64,000 bases of DNA from contig NZ_CBDFIX010000002.1 in assembly GCF_965248315.1 (NCBI RefSeq), forward strand, positions 1,736,001-1,800,000. Direction: 5' to 3'. Below are positions 44,239 through 52,545 of this stretch, one piece after another (position 1 is the stretch's first letter; every line of letters starts with the position of its first letter). Both the position numbers and the translations under genes were made by a program. Source of the stretch: Ulvibacterium sp965248315. Lineage in GTDB: Bacteria > Bacteroidota > Bacteroidia > Flavobacteriales > Flavobacteriaceae. The notes below the pieces were generated by a model. That model had not been told where the DNA came from. It saw only the letters and a list, made by a program, of their open reading frames with translations, and made no database searches.

Positions 44239-44910
44239 ATGGCAATAATCCTAAATTTAGAAACGGCAACGACCAATTGCTCCGTAAGTGTTGTGGAAAA
44301 TGACAATATTATTGTACTTAAGGAAGATAATACACCAAACTATTCACATTCCGAGCAATTACATGTTTTCATAAAGAATGTGTTGGATAAAGCTTCTCTT
44401 TCATTTTCTGATTTGGATGCTATAGCCGTTAGCAAGGGTCCTGGTTCATATACAGGATTAAGAATTGGAGTGTCCGCGGCCAAAGGTCTGTGTTTTGCCT
44501 TGGATATTCCCTTGATTTCCATTGCAACATTGGAAAGTATGGCCCATCAGGCAAGAACGGAGTCTTGTGATTTTATTATTCCAGTCTTGGATGCTCGGCG
44601 GATGGAGGTTTACTCAGCGGTGTTTAACGCAAATTTTAATCAAATTAGGGAAACAAAGGCCGAAATTATTACGGAAAGTTCGTTTTCTGAATATGCGAAA
44701 ACCGGTAAAACCCTATTATTGGGTCCCGGCGCAAAAAAGTGTGGCGAAGTACTTAAGCATACCCATTTTGATTTTATGGATGATGTAATCCCATCTGCTA
44801 AAGAAATGAGTAAACTCTCCTATCTAAAATATCAAAAATCGGTGTTTGAAGATGTGGCCTATTTTGAACCCTATTATTTGAAGGATTTTATTACTCAGGG
44901 AAAAAATTAG
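44239..44910 (+). CDS. tsaB: tRNA threonylcarbamoyladenosine biosynthesis protein TsaB
   Basis: TsaB is the scaffold partner of TsaD and TsaE in making the t6A base next to the anticodon of ANN-decoding tRNAs. The 223-residue protein shows the ASKHA-fold start ILNLETATTNCSVSVVEN, then the family hallmark SKGPGSYTGLRIGVSAAKGLCFAL at about residues 64-86 and IPVLDARRMEVYSAVF. As in other TsaB proteins the metal-binding histidines of TsaD are absent. It has its own upstream terminator boundary and a promoter-like element. Confidence 0.94.
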   Translation: MAIILNLETATTNCSVSVVENDNIIVLKEDNTPNYSHSEQLHVFIKNVLDKASLSFSDLDAIAVSKGPGSYTGLRIGVSAAKGLCFALDIPLISIATLESMAHQARTESCDFIIPVLDARRMEVYSAVFNANFNQIRETKAEIITESSFSEYAKTGKTLLLGPGAKKCGEVLKHTHFDFMDDVIPSAKEMSKLSYLKYQKSVFEDVAYFEPYYLKDFITQGKN

Positions 44911-44939
44911 GACTCTACTGTCATTCAAAGGCTTCTTTC

Positions 44940-45677
44940 TTACTTTGTTTTTGACAGAAGGGAATCATAATAATTTAAAACTTGAATTACCTCTTCTTCG
45001 GTACGCATTCGCAATTTATTTTCGCGTGCGTATTTGCGAAGATCGGAATAGTGCTCCCAAAGTGCTGCAAATATTTCCTTTTTACTTAAATCGTTTAAAG
45101 ACATTGCAGGTCTGTCCTTTCGTTTTAAATAGTATGAGGTTTTGAGCATAAACTTGGGAGGTACAAAAGACTCATATCCATTTTCAGGGGCCTTATAAAA
45201 AATGGTTTTTGTATTTCGGAGATATAAAACGGTTTCGCCTTGATTCAATGGAGTGAAAAATCCGGATTTTACATTTCCTCTGTCAAAATAGTCTACTAAC
45301 CGATACACAACGGAATCAATTCTAACTTCTGTATGATCGCTTTTGTAAAAAAGCATCCGTTTACCGTCATCCAGATATTCAATTTCATCAGAGTACGCAT
45401 CATACCTGAGTGCCAATTCCTCATTTTTGTACCCATTTACAAGGACATAACCTTTTCTGAACTGCTTGTCCATATACACAGTTCCTTCAACGGGCCATTC
45501 ATCCAAAGTACCGTTTCTCCATATAGTCATTTTTACTTCCTTTTCCGGAAGTTGTGCGCATACAGTCGAGAAATGGAAGAAAAGTAGGAATGCTACATAA
45601 AACTTTTGATGTACTGCTGTTGCTTTCGTATATAGAGGTATCAAAAGGATAATCGCGGAAACCCATTCTAATTTCAT
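44940..45677 (-). CDS. Hypothetical exported protein
   Basis: I do not recognise this family. The 245-residue reading starts with two hydrophobic stretches: MKLEWVSAIILLIPLY, and after a short linker KFYVAFLLFFHFSTVCAQ, the second of which looks like a normal signal peptide with an Ala-Gln cleavage end. The true start may therefore lie between them, although no ATG is available there. The mature part is rich in charged and aromatic residues with no cysteines (EEGTVYMDKQF-like beta segments, then a helical C terminus DLRKYARENKLRMRTEEEV). It follows the mechanosensitive channel gene on the same strand after 27 bases, so the two may be co-transcribed. Confidence 0.6.
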   Translation of the reverse strand: MKLEWVSAIILLIPLYTKATAVHQKFYVAFLLFFHFSTVCAQLPEKEVKMTIWRNGTLDEWPVEGTVYMDKQFRKGYVLVNGYKNEELALRYDAYSDEIEYLDDGKRMLFYKSDHTEVRIDSVVYRLVDYFDRGNVKSGFFTPLNQGETVLYLRNTKTIFYKAPENGYESFVPPKFMLKTSYYLKRKDRPAMSLNDLSKKEIFAALWEHYSDLRKYARENKLRMRTEEEVIQVLNYYDSLLSKTK

Positions 45678-45704
45678 TTAACATTGTGTTAGTTGAAGTA
45701 GAAT

Positions 45705-46538
45705 TTACGAAATGGTTTCTGTTTTCATATGAATATCCCGTTGAGGGAAAGGAATTTCTATGCCCGCTTCATCAAAACGAAGTTTTATTTCTTCCATCAC
45801 ATAAAAATGAGCCGCCCAAAAGACGTCATTGTCCGCCCAAAAACGTAACGTGAGATTGACCGAACTATCCCCCAATTCACCAACATAAACCTCAGGAATA
45901 GGGTCTTTTAAGATGTTTTCATTTTCCGAACATATTTGCAACAGGATATCTTTGGCCTTTTTTATGTTGGACCCATATCCTATACCAATATCTATTTTGT
46001 CCCTTCGCGTGCTTTCCGCATTGTAGTTAATAATGTTGTTATTGCTCAATTGCCCGTTCGGGATAATGGCCACTTGGTTGCCAAAGGTATTGAGTTTTGT
46101 GGTGAATATGGATATTTCCTTAACGGTACCGTCCACACCCTGGGCCGAAATAAAATCTCCCACCCTAAAAGGTTTGAACAAAAGAATTAGAACTCCTCCT
46201 GCAAAATTGGATAATGAACCTTGCAGGGCGAGGCCAATGGCAAGACCTGCTGCACCGACCATAGCGACCAAGGATGATGATTTAACACCTAATTGCGTAA
46301 TGACCAATACAAATAAGAGCAGTTTCAGCGCAATGCTTATGAAGCTTTGTAAGAAGGTTTCCAAAGCTTGGTCATAATCCTTTTTCTGGAAAAATTTACG
46401 GACCATACGGTTGATAAACTTTATAATCCATAATCCCAGAATTAAAATTATAATCGCCATGAGAATGTTTGGTAATATATCCCAGGCCCAGTTTATTGCT
46501 TCATCAATGTGCTTTTGCCAATCTGTAAATTTTTCCAT
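45705..46538 (-). CDS. Small-conductance mechanosensitive channel (MscS family)
   Basis: A 277-residue channel that releases solutes on hypo-osmotic shock. Three helices are visible: ILMAIIILILGLWIIKFI, FISIALKLLLFVLVITQLGV, and the pore-lining helix with SLVAMVGAAGLAIGLALQGSLSNFAGGVLILLF, the Gly/Ala-rich TM3 signature of MscS. The cytoplasmic beta domain follows with GDFISAQGVDGTVKEISIFTT and PNGQLSNNNIINYN. The ATG at 46538 is preferred; an in-frame start 16 codons upstream adds a non-conserved leader. It leads a two-gene minus-strand unit with the hypothetical protein. Confidence 0.93.
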   Translation of the reverse strand: MEKFTDWQKHIDEAINWAWDILPNILMAIIILILGLWIIKFINRMVRKFFQKKDYDQALETFLQSFISIALKLLLFVLVITQLGVKSSSLVAMVGAAGLAIGLALQGSLSNFAGGVLILLFKPFRVGDFISAQGVDGTVKEISIFTTKLNTFGNQVAIIPNGQLSNNNIINYNAESTRRDKIDIGIGYGSNIKKAKDILLQICSENENILKDPIPEVYVGELGDSSVNLTLRFWADNDVFWAAHFYVMEEIKLRFDEAGIEIPFPQRDIHMKTETIS

Positions 46539-46623
46539 TTTTATAGCTTTTTGGTTTTTGAAACATAAAAAAATGCAAATTTCCAATCAAAAAGAAGGGA
46601 TTAAACTATTGTTAATATTAATT

Positions 46624-48729
46624 CTAAAATCGTATTTGGGTCAAAACTTCTTTTGATTGCAATACAGGTAGTTTGCATGAACCATGCTCGCAAACATAAT
46701 ATAAGGTTTCTTTTGGTTTAAATCTATTTTGTAATAACATCAATTTACTATCCCTTTTTGCTGCGGCCAAAACTATATTGGGTAAATAAGAGGCGTACAA
46801 TTCTCTCGCCTTTTCCTGATATTGCGCTCCCACAACGGCCACCTCGTAAAACGGTTTGTTAAAATAGAGCGCCAGTTGCATCCAATTGGCATGGCTTTGT
46901 GCGTTTTTTTCGAAGTTTTCCTGAATGTTTTTAAGCATTTGTTGGGCAATATCTTCGTAGTTGGTCTTAAAAAGGATTTTAGACAATCTAAAGAGATTCT
47001 TGGCCATTATGGAATTGGATGCCGGGATAACATTATCTGAAGTTTCCAAGGTTCTACGAACAAGTCTAGGTTCTTTCCGGGAAGTGAAAAAGAACAGACC
47101 ACTTACGTCGTCCTTGAAGTTTTCAAGGCAATAGTTCATCAATTCTTGGGCCCTTGTCAACCATCTCTCGTCAAAGGTTGTTTCATAAAGGCTAATAAAT
47201 GCATCAATAATGGAAGCATAATCCTCTAAATAACCATTAATAGTACTAATGCCATTTTTATGATTGTGATGAAGTCCGCCATCTTCCTTGGTCAATTCCA
47301 ATTCAATAAACTTGGCATTTTTTAAGGCCAAGTCCAGGTATTCTTTTGCCCCAAGATATCTGTAGGCGTCCACCAAACCTCTTAACATAAGGCCGTTCCA
47401 AGAGGTAAGGATTTTATCGTCCAATCTGGGTCTATTTCTTTTACGACGCATATTTTCCAAAAGCTGAAGGCAATCTGCCATTGCTGTTTTTAAATGGTTT
47501 GGATCGATGTCATGTTTTTTCGCAATTTCTGCATCGGTCTCATCTCGTATCAATACGTAGTTCCCGTGCTCCCAATGCCCATAACTTTTAATATTGAAAT
47601 AATCCTTAAACACTGGGAAGTCTTTTCCCAAGATTGACTTTAACTCATCCTCTTGCCAAATATAGTAGGCTCCCTCTTCCAAACTACCACTTTCGTTGAT
47701 ACTATCGGCATCCAAGGAAGAATAGAACCCGAAATTTTCTGCCATCAATTCCTTTTTTACGAATTGGATAGTCCTTTCGACAACACTTTTGTAAAGCTCA
47801 TTTTGCGTGGAGGCGTAAGCCTTTGCATAGAGGCTTATTAACTGTCCATTGTCATAGAGCATTTTTTCAAAATGGGGCACATGCCATTTGACATCTACTG
47901 AATATCTGGAAAATCCCCCACCCACATGATCAAAAATTCCGCCCCATGCCATCTTGGTAAGGGAGGTGTTTACATAATCCAGGATTTCTTGATCGTTCTC
48001 TACCGTACCGTAATGCAACAGGAAATTAAGGTTAACAGGCATCATAAATTTAGGTGCATGCCTATAACCGCCCATTTTTTTGTCAAAAAACTGTGACCAC
48101 TGTTTTATGCCCTCCCCTAAATCCTTGGAATTGATGATATCCAGATTCGGTTGATTCTCGATCAAATTTATCGCTCGCAGGCCCTCAGCTAGGTTTTTAG
48201 CATAGTCCAAAACCTTCGAAGGGTTTTTTTGGTACAGATCGGTCAATTGTTCCAATACTTTGATCCAATTGTCTTTTTTTACATAAGTTGCGCCCCAAAA
48301 AGGTCTACCATCCGGTAGTGCGACAATATTGAGGGGCCAACCGCCACTACCGGTCATAATTTGGATGGCATCCATATAAATTTGATCAATATCCGGACGT
48401 TCTTCCCTATCTACCTTAATATTTATAAAGTTTTGGTTCATGACTTTGGCTACTTCTTCATCCTCAAAACACTCATGTTCCATAACGTGGCACCAATGAC
48501 AGGCGGCGTACCCGATGCTTATGAGCAACAATTTATTTTCTTTCTGGGCCGTTTCAAGACTTTCCGCATTCCATGCCTGCCAGTTGACCGGATTATGGGC
48601 ATGTTGTAATAAATAGGGGCTTGTCTCATGAATTAGGGCATTGGTATACGAATGGGTCATTTTTTGGGTTTTTTGGGCAAGCCCATTTAGGGTAAAAAAT
48701 AACAATAGCAAATATCTAAAGAAAGACAT
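46624..48729 (-). CDS. DUF255/YyaL-type thioredoxin-domain protein, with signal peptide
   Basis: A 701-residue protein of the DUF255 (spermatogenesis-associated protein 20/YyaL) family. The N-terminal thioredoxin-like domain begins with LIHETSPYLLQHAHNPVNW and has the CxxC pair Cys77-Cys80 in ACHWCHVMEHECF. The rest is an alpha/alpha-toroid domain related to N-acylglucosamine 2-epimerases and six-hairpin glycosidases (GGIFDHVGGGFSRYSVD, HFEKMLYDNGQLISLYAKAY, SSLDADSINESG, LTSWNGLMLRGLVDAY). Its biochemical activity is not known. The ATG chosen adds a clear hydrophobic signal peptide (SFFRYLLLLFFTLNGLAQ), so export is likely; a cytoplasmic form from the Met at about residue 24 is the alternative. 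Confidence 0.86.
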   Translation of the reverse strand: MSFFRYLLLLFFTLNGLAQKTQKMTHSYTNALIHETSPYLLQHAHNPVNWQAWNAESLETAQKENKLLLISIGYAACHWCHVMEHECFEDEEVAKVMNQNFINIKVDREERPDIDQIYMDAIQIMTGSGGWPLNIVALPDGRPFWGATYVKKDNWIKVLEQLTDLYQKNPSKVLDYAKNLAEGLRAINLIENQPNLDIINSKDLGEGIKQWSQFFDKKMGGYRHAPKFMMPVNLNFLLHYGTVENDQEILDYVNTSLTKMAWGGIFDHVGGGFSRYSVDVKWHVPHFEKMLYDNGQLISLYAKAYASTQNELYKSVVERTIQFVKKELMAENFGFYSSLDADSINESGSLEEGAYYIWQEDELKSILGKDFPVFKDYFNIKSYGHWEHGNYVLIRDETDAEIAKKHDIDPNHLKTAMADCLQLLENMRRKRNRPRLDDKILTSWNGLMLRGLVDAYRYLGAKEYLDLALKNAKFIELELTKEDGGLHHNHKNGISTINGYLEDYASIIDAFISLYETTFDERWLTRAQELMNYCLENFKDDVSGLFFFTSRKEPRLVRRTLETSDNVIPASNSIMAKNLFRLSKILFKTNYEDIAQQMLKNIQENFEKNAQSHANWMQLALYFNKPFYEVAVVGAQYQEKARELYASYLPNIVLAAAKRDSKLMLLQNRFKPKETLYYVCEHGSCKLPVLQSKEVLTQIRF

Positions 48730-48732
48730 AAT

Positions 48733-48740
48733 CAAAGGTA
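48733..48740 (-). promoter_or_regulatory. Possible -7 element of the DUF255 gene
   Basis: The minus strand reads TACCTTTG, a match to TAnnTTTG, ending three bases before the ATG at 48729. If used, the transcript would be leaderless or start inside the coding region. No -33 box at the expected distance; weak evidence. Confidence 0.25.
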
Positions 48741-48754
48741 GTGCAAACAAGGCA

Positions 48755-48782
48755 TAAAAAACGCCCACCTATTGGCGAGCGT
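48755..48782 (-). terminator. Rho-independent terminator of the dodecin gene
   Basis: On the minus strand ACGCTCGCC pairs with GGTGGGCGT (two G-U pairs) around AATA, followed by six T residues. It lies about 25 bases past the dodecin stop. Confidence 0.75.
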
Positions 48783-48806
48783 AGTTACATATATGGTAAA
48801 AGATAT

Positions 48807-49007
48807 TTACTTTACCTCAAAGGTGATTTTTACATTTACCCTGTACTCCTTTAGTTTTCCATCGTCCACGGTTGCACTCTGCTCGTTAACATATACCGAA
48901 CGGATGTTCTTTACGGATTTAGAGGCTTCCGCCACTGCTTTTTTTGTGGCATCTTCCCAACTTTCATCGGAGTTTGCCAATACTTCAATAACTTTTAAAA
49001 CTGCCAT
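48807..49007 (-). CDS. Dodecin family protein (flavin storage)
   Basis: A 66-residue protein of the dodecin family, which forms hollow dodecamers that bind flavins or lumichrome and buffer free flavin. The whole sequence fits: AVLKVIEVLANSDESWEDAT, AVAEASKSVKNIRSVYVNEQ, and EYRVNVKITFEVK, including the Trp (in SWEDAT) that stacks on the flavin in bacterial dodecins. It has its own promoter element and terminator. Confidence 0.94.
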   Translation of the reverse strand: MAVLKVIEVLANSDESWEDATKKAVAEASKSVKNIRSVYVNEQSATVDDGKLKEYRVNVKITFEVK

Positions 49008-49057
49008 AATGATTGTGTTTTTAAATTCTATTAAAGTTAGGGAATATTAGTTGGAAT

Positions 49058-49065
49058 CAAATATA
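49058..49065 (-). promoter_or_regulatory. Candidate -7 promoter element of the dodecin gene
   Basis: The minus strand reads TATATTTG, an exact match to TAnnTTTG, 50 bases ahead of the dodecin ATG and just past the NifU-like stop codon. No clear -33 box. Confidence 0.45.
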
Positions 49066-49077
49066 GATTTTCAAAAA

Positions 49078-49980
49078 TCAACCATTTAGGGCAACCACCT
49101 CGTTGACCTTATCCCCCATCATATTTTTAAGCATAGTTTCAATCCCGTTTTTTAAGGTATAGGTAGAAGATGGACAACCGCTACATGCCCCCTGCAGGAT
49201 GACGTTCACGGTCTTGCTTTCTTCCTCATAGGACTTAAAAAGAATATTTCCCCCATCACTGGCTACGGCCGGTTTCACATATTCCTCCAAAATATCTATG
49301 ATTTGCAGGGAAGTATTATCCAAATTTTCCTGTATTTCCTGTTCTTTTGGGGTGTTCTCCAATTTTATAGCACGCGCATTTACCGATACCGCTTCTTTTC
49401 CATCCGCAATGAAATCTCGTATAAACTCTCGCAGTTCCATGGTGATTTCGTCCCATTCCGCCATTTCGTATTTGCTAACGGAAACATAATTCTCGTCCAG
49501 AAACACTTGTTTTACAAAAGGGAAATGAAATAGTTGTTTAGCAAGTTCGGACTCCGTTGCTTCATCAATATTTTTAAATTCAAAAGGTTCGGGGACAATT
49601 CTTCTGCTCGCCACGAATTTCATTGTAGAAGGGTTGGGAGTAACCTCGGCATAGACCGTTACGGCAACTTTTTTTCCAACTGCTTCTTCCAGGACAACAG
49701 GCTCACCTGCATTTAGATATTCCACCAATTGCTGGGCCACCTCGTCCTTTACATCCTCCCATTCCACAATATCAAACCGCTCCAAGGCTATAAAGTTTCC
49801 AGAAACATAGACAGTTTTGATAAAAGGAAGGTAAAACAGCTGCTGCGCCAGTGGTGATTTTTTGGCTTCGTCAATGTTTTTAAATTCGTAGTTATTCCCT
49901 TGGGTAAGGTTTTGATTCGTCTCAAATTTTAGGATAGTCGGATTTTGAGTGGGCACTACGGTAAGGTTATACTCTTTCAT
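49078..49980 (-). CDS. NifU family iron-sulfur scaffold/carrier protein with duplicated Nfu N-terminal domain
   Basis: A 300-residue protein that carries [4Fe-4S] clusters to client proteins. The C-terminal NifU domain (about residues 222-298) has the cluster-binding Cys266 and Cys269 in GACSGCPSSTYTLKNG. Ahead of it are two copies of the Nfu N-terminal domain: residues 1-95 (TQNPTILKFETNQNL, FKNIDEAKKSPLAQQLFYLP) and 105-195 (TPNPSTMKFVASRRI, FKNIDEATESELAKQLFHFP). The tandem duplication of the N domain is clear from these parallel segments. It is a single gene with a TAnnTTTG element upstream. Confidence 0.92.
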   Translation of the reverse strand: MKEYNLTVVPTQNPTILKFETNQNLTQGNNYEFKNIDEAKKSPLAQQLFYLPFIKTVYVSGNFIALERFDIVEWEDVKDEVAQQLVEYLNAGEPVVLEEAVGKKVAVTVYAEVTPNPSTMKFVASRRIVPEPFEFKNIDEATESELAKQLFHFPFVKQVFLDENYVSVSKYEMAEWDEITMELREFIRDFIADGKEAVSVNARAIKLENTPKEQEIQENLDNTSLQIIDILEEYVKPAVASDGGNILFKSYEEESKTVNVILQGACSGCPSSTYTLKNGIETMLKNMMGDKVNEVVALNG

Positions 49981-49996
49981 TGCTACTAATTTTTTT

Positions 49997-50004
49997 CAAA
50001 AATA
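49997..50004 (-). promoter_or_regulatory. Candidate -7 promoter element of the NifU-like gene
   Basis: The minus strand reads TATTTTTG, an exact match to TAnnTTTG, 16 bases upstream of the ATG at 49980. The stretch is A/T-rich, so chance matches are possible. Confidence 0.38.
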
Positions 50005-50101
50005 CAACCATTTTCTCGGTATTTGCATATATAATAATGTAGCGTTTCGTTCGTTATATGTTATATTTAGTCGATATTAATTCATATCCCCCCCAAATTT
50101 G

Positions 50102-51094
50102 ATGAAACTTCGCTTACTGCTTTTGTACTTCTTTCTTGCTTTTGGCCTTAAGTCATTTGCCCAGGAAGGGATTCCCGTATATTTTGATTACTTGTCGGAT
50201 AACTACTACCTTGTATACCCTTCTATGGCAGGCATTGGGGAAGGTGGAAAGATAAGGGGCACTATAAGACAGCAATGGTTTAGTGTGGATGAAGCCCCAA
50301 ATCTCCAGACCTTGAATGCCCATTTTAGATTGGGTGACAGTAATAGTGGAGTGGGGGCCATCTTCTTTAATGATGCCAATGGATATCATTCCCAGACGGG
50401 TTTAAAGTTGACCTACGCCCACCATTTAAAGTTAGGAGGCGATATCCGATATCTCAATCAGTTGTCCTTTGGACTTAGTGGAGGTCTAATTCAAAGTAGT
50501 TTGGACGAGACGGAATTCCGTTCGGTAATCCCTGATCCGATTATTACAGGAACAAGAAATAGTGTAAGCTATTTTAATATGGATTTGGGCATGTCCTACA
50601 GTCTTATGGAATTTTATGCCCATTTTTCCGTACTTAATGTATTGGGTTCTGGGCGTGATTTGTATACGGCCATTGAGTTCGATAACCTAAGACGATATCT
50701 AATTTCAGCCGGATATGTCTTTGGACGGAACGAATGGCAATATGAACCTTCCGTACTATTTCAGTTGACTGAATTTACCGAGGAAAGGACCATCGATATC
50801 AATGCCAAGGTATACAAGGATGTAAGTTTTGGACGTATATGGGGCGGTCTATCCTACAGAAGAAGTTTTGATGGGGCCCAGTTCCAGACCGATGGCAGTT
50901 TTGGTGAGCAAAGACTACAACTGATCACACCGATTATTGGCGCCAATATCAACAACTTTATGGTATCTTACAACTATTCCTATCAAATGGGTGACATCCG
51001 TTTTGATAATGGCGGATTTCACCAGATAACGGTTGGGTATGATTTCGGACAATCCGAAAGGCGTTACGATTGTTATTGTCCGGCAGCCCAGTAA
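50102..51094 (+). CDS. PorP/SprF family outer-membrane protein (stand-alone)
   Basis: A 330-residue PorP/SprF-like outer-membrane barrel. A signal peptide (MKLRLLLLYFFLAFGLKSFAQ) is followed by the family's opening pattern YLSDNYYLVYPSMAGIGEGGKIRGTIRQQWF and later LSFGLSGGLIQSS. Family members are associated with type IX secretion; SprF helps place the adhesin SprB on the surface. Unlike the second copy at 61529, no cargo or OmpA gene is next to it: its neighbours are on the opposite strand or past a terminator. The C terminus ends in a Cys-containing tail (YDCYCPAAQ). The ATG is used rather than a TTG one codon upstream. Confidence 0.86.
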   Translation: MKLRLLLLYFFLAFGLKSFAQEGIPVYFDYLSDNYYLVYPSMAGIGEGGKIRGTIRQQWFSVDEAPNLQTLNAHFRLGDSNSGVGAIFFNDANGYHSQTGLKLTYAHHLKLGGDIRYLNQLSFGLSGGLIQSSLDETEFRSVIPDPIITGTRNSVSYFNMDLGMSYSLMEFYAHFSVLNVLGSGRDLYTAIEFDNLRRYLISAGYVFGRNEWQYEPSVLFQLTEFTEERTIDINAKVYKDVSFGRIWGGLSYRRSFDGAQFQTDGSFGEQRLQLITPIIGANINNFMVSYNYSYQMGDIRFDNGGFHQITVGYDFGQSERRYDCYCPAAQ

Positions 51095-51104
51095 GCTTCC
51101 AAAA

Positions 51105-51151
51105 AAAACAAAGGCCTTACCCCTTGTGAACCAATGAATAAGGCGTGTTTT
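51105..51151. terminator. Probable bidirectional terminator between convergent genes
   Basis: AAAACA-(AAG)-GCCTTA on one arm pairs with TAAGGC-(G)-TGTTTT on the other, with a loop of about 18 bases. It lies between the convergent PorP/SprF and VWA genes, and both ends have A/T tracts. Confidence 0.5.
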
Positions 51152-51165
51152 AAAGTCCTAATTTT

Positions 51166-52338
51166 TTACCATTTATAATTCTTTAGGGCCGCTTGCTTTT
51201 CAATAGCCTGCAACATGGCCCCTTCCAAATCATCTTTGGAATTTTCCTTTTGGTTTTTTGCAATGTAGATTTCTCGTTTGGCATTTAGCTCCTGAATTTC
51301 TTTTTGGATTTTTTTTCGCTCTTCCTTTTTTTTCAGGATATAGGATTCAATTTCCTTTGGTGTTTTGTTTTTTAATTCAGAGGGCAATTCATCTGTACCG
51401 ATATTGCCTACCGCTACGGTCCCTTCAACATAGGCATCCACCAAGTCCCATTTGGAATTTTTATACAATCGGGAACTTTTGCTTACGGCACGCTTTATGG
51501 CCACCGCTTCTTCCATTTCCATGGCATTATCATCTTGATCCAGTTGAATCTGTATTTTTTTCTTTCCAAGGGCCCCATAGGAGATATACGTTTTGTTTAA
51601 TTTGGAATTCAATTTAATGATTACATCGTCATAGGGGGTATCTATATGTACCACCTTTCTATTATGGTCAATGGCCGTATACTCACCGCCTGTTAGGGTT
51701 GCTCCGTGCTTCCATTGGGTATGGATTCCTTGTTGGTAGTCTCCACAAAAAATAGTATTTACGATTACATCTTTTTCCTTCGCATTGATTGCGGCATCTT
51801 CATAGTTTAATTTTCCTTGGGTAAAAGGCTCGTTTCCCGCAATGAACATCATTTTAAGATTATCCGGATTTTTACCCCAATCCAATTGCCCTAATGCCGT
51901 TTGGATTACCTTTCCGCAATACTCCTCACCTCCGTTAGTGGTAAGGGAAAATAATTTTTCTGAAATTTCATCAAGATCATCGCTAAAACCCAATACTTGC
52001 TGAATATAACCTTCCCTGGACGAAAGATTATCGTTCCCATATTGGTATAAGGCAATTTGAAGATTTGGTGCACCCTGATTTCCGCATTTTGCATGTGTAA
52101 ACTTGTTTACAATATCCCATAATTGGGCCTTGGCCTGATTAATAAGTCCGTCCATACTATTACTCGTATCCAATAGCAACGCGATTTTTACGGTATGGTT
52201 TGATGGCTTTTCCTTATCTAGAATGGCATGGGCTATAATGGTCTGCTTATTTGAACTATTTTGTTTGGGTTCGCATCCATATAAGGTTACGGCAAAAAGT
52301 GATAGTCCTATTCCTAAGAGTTGTTGTGCAAATTTCAT
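51166..52338 (-). CDS. VWA-domain lipoprotein
   Basis: A 390-residue protein with a lipoprotein signal (lipidation at Cys22 in LYGCEPKQ) and a von Willebrand factor A domain. The metal-ion-dependent adhesion motif DTSNSMDG begins at Asp57, and the second MIDAS Thr lies in the LTTNGGEEYCG region. Cysteines in KFTHAKCGNQG, EEYCGKV and TIFCGDYQQG may pair in the periplasm. The C-terminal part (about 300-390) is a highly charged coiled coil (KKEERKKIQKEIQELNAKRE). Function unknown; VWA domains usually mediate protein contacts. It is divergent from the kinase gene at 52546. Confidence 0.85.
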   Translation of the reverse strand: MKFAQQLLGIGLSLFAVTLYGCEPKQNSSNKQTIIAHAILDKEKPSNHTVKIALLLDTSNSMDGLINQAKAQLWDIVNKFTHAKCGNQGAPNLQIALYQYGNDNLSSREGYIQQVLGFSDDLDEISEKLFSLTTNGGEEYCGKVIQTALGQLDWGKNPDNLKMMFIAGNEPFTQGKLNYEDAAINAKEKDVIVNTIFCGDYQQGIHTQWKHGATLTGGEYTAIDHNRKVVHIDTPYDDVIIKLNSKLNKTYISYGALGKKKIQIQLDQDDNAMEMEEAVAIKRAVSKSSRLYKNSKWDLVDAYVEGTVAVGNIGTDELPSELKNKTPKEIESYILKKKEERKKIQKEIQELNAKREIYIAKNQKENSKDDLEGAMLQAIEKQAALKNYKW

Positions 52339-52545
52339 TTCGATTTATTTTTGGATTATGGCCTAAAACTAGATTCAAACTTTTTCTTAAAAAATGAGGA
52401 ATGAGCAAAAAGGTTTTTTGGATGCGTGAAGTGGTTATTTGATCGATCAAAGGGCTAAAACAAACTCTTTTAAGTCTTGTTTTTGGGATTTTCCTGTTTT
52501 TCAGTACCGTTTAGATCCCCTAAGTTTACGGAGTATAATAGATCC

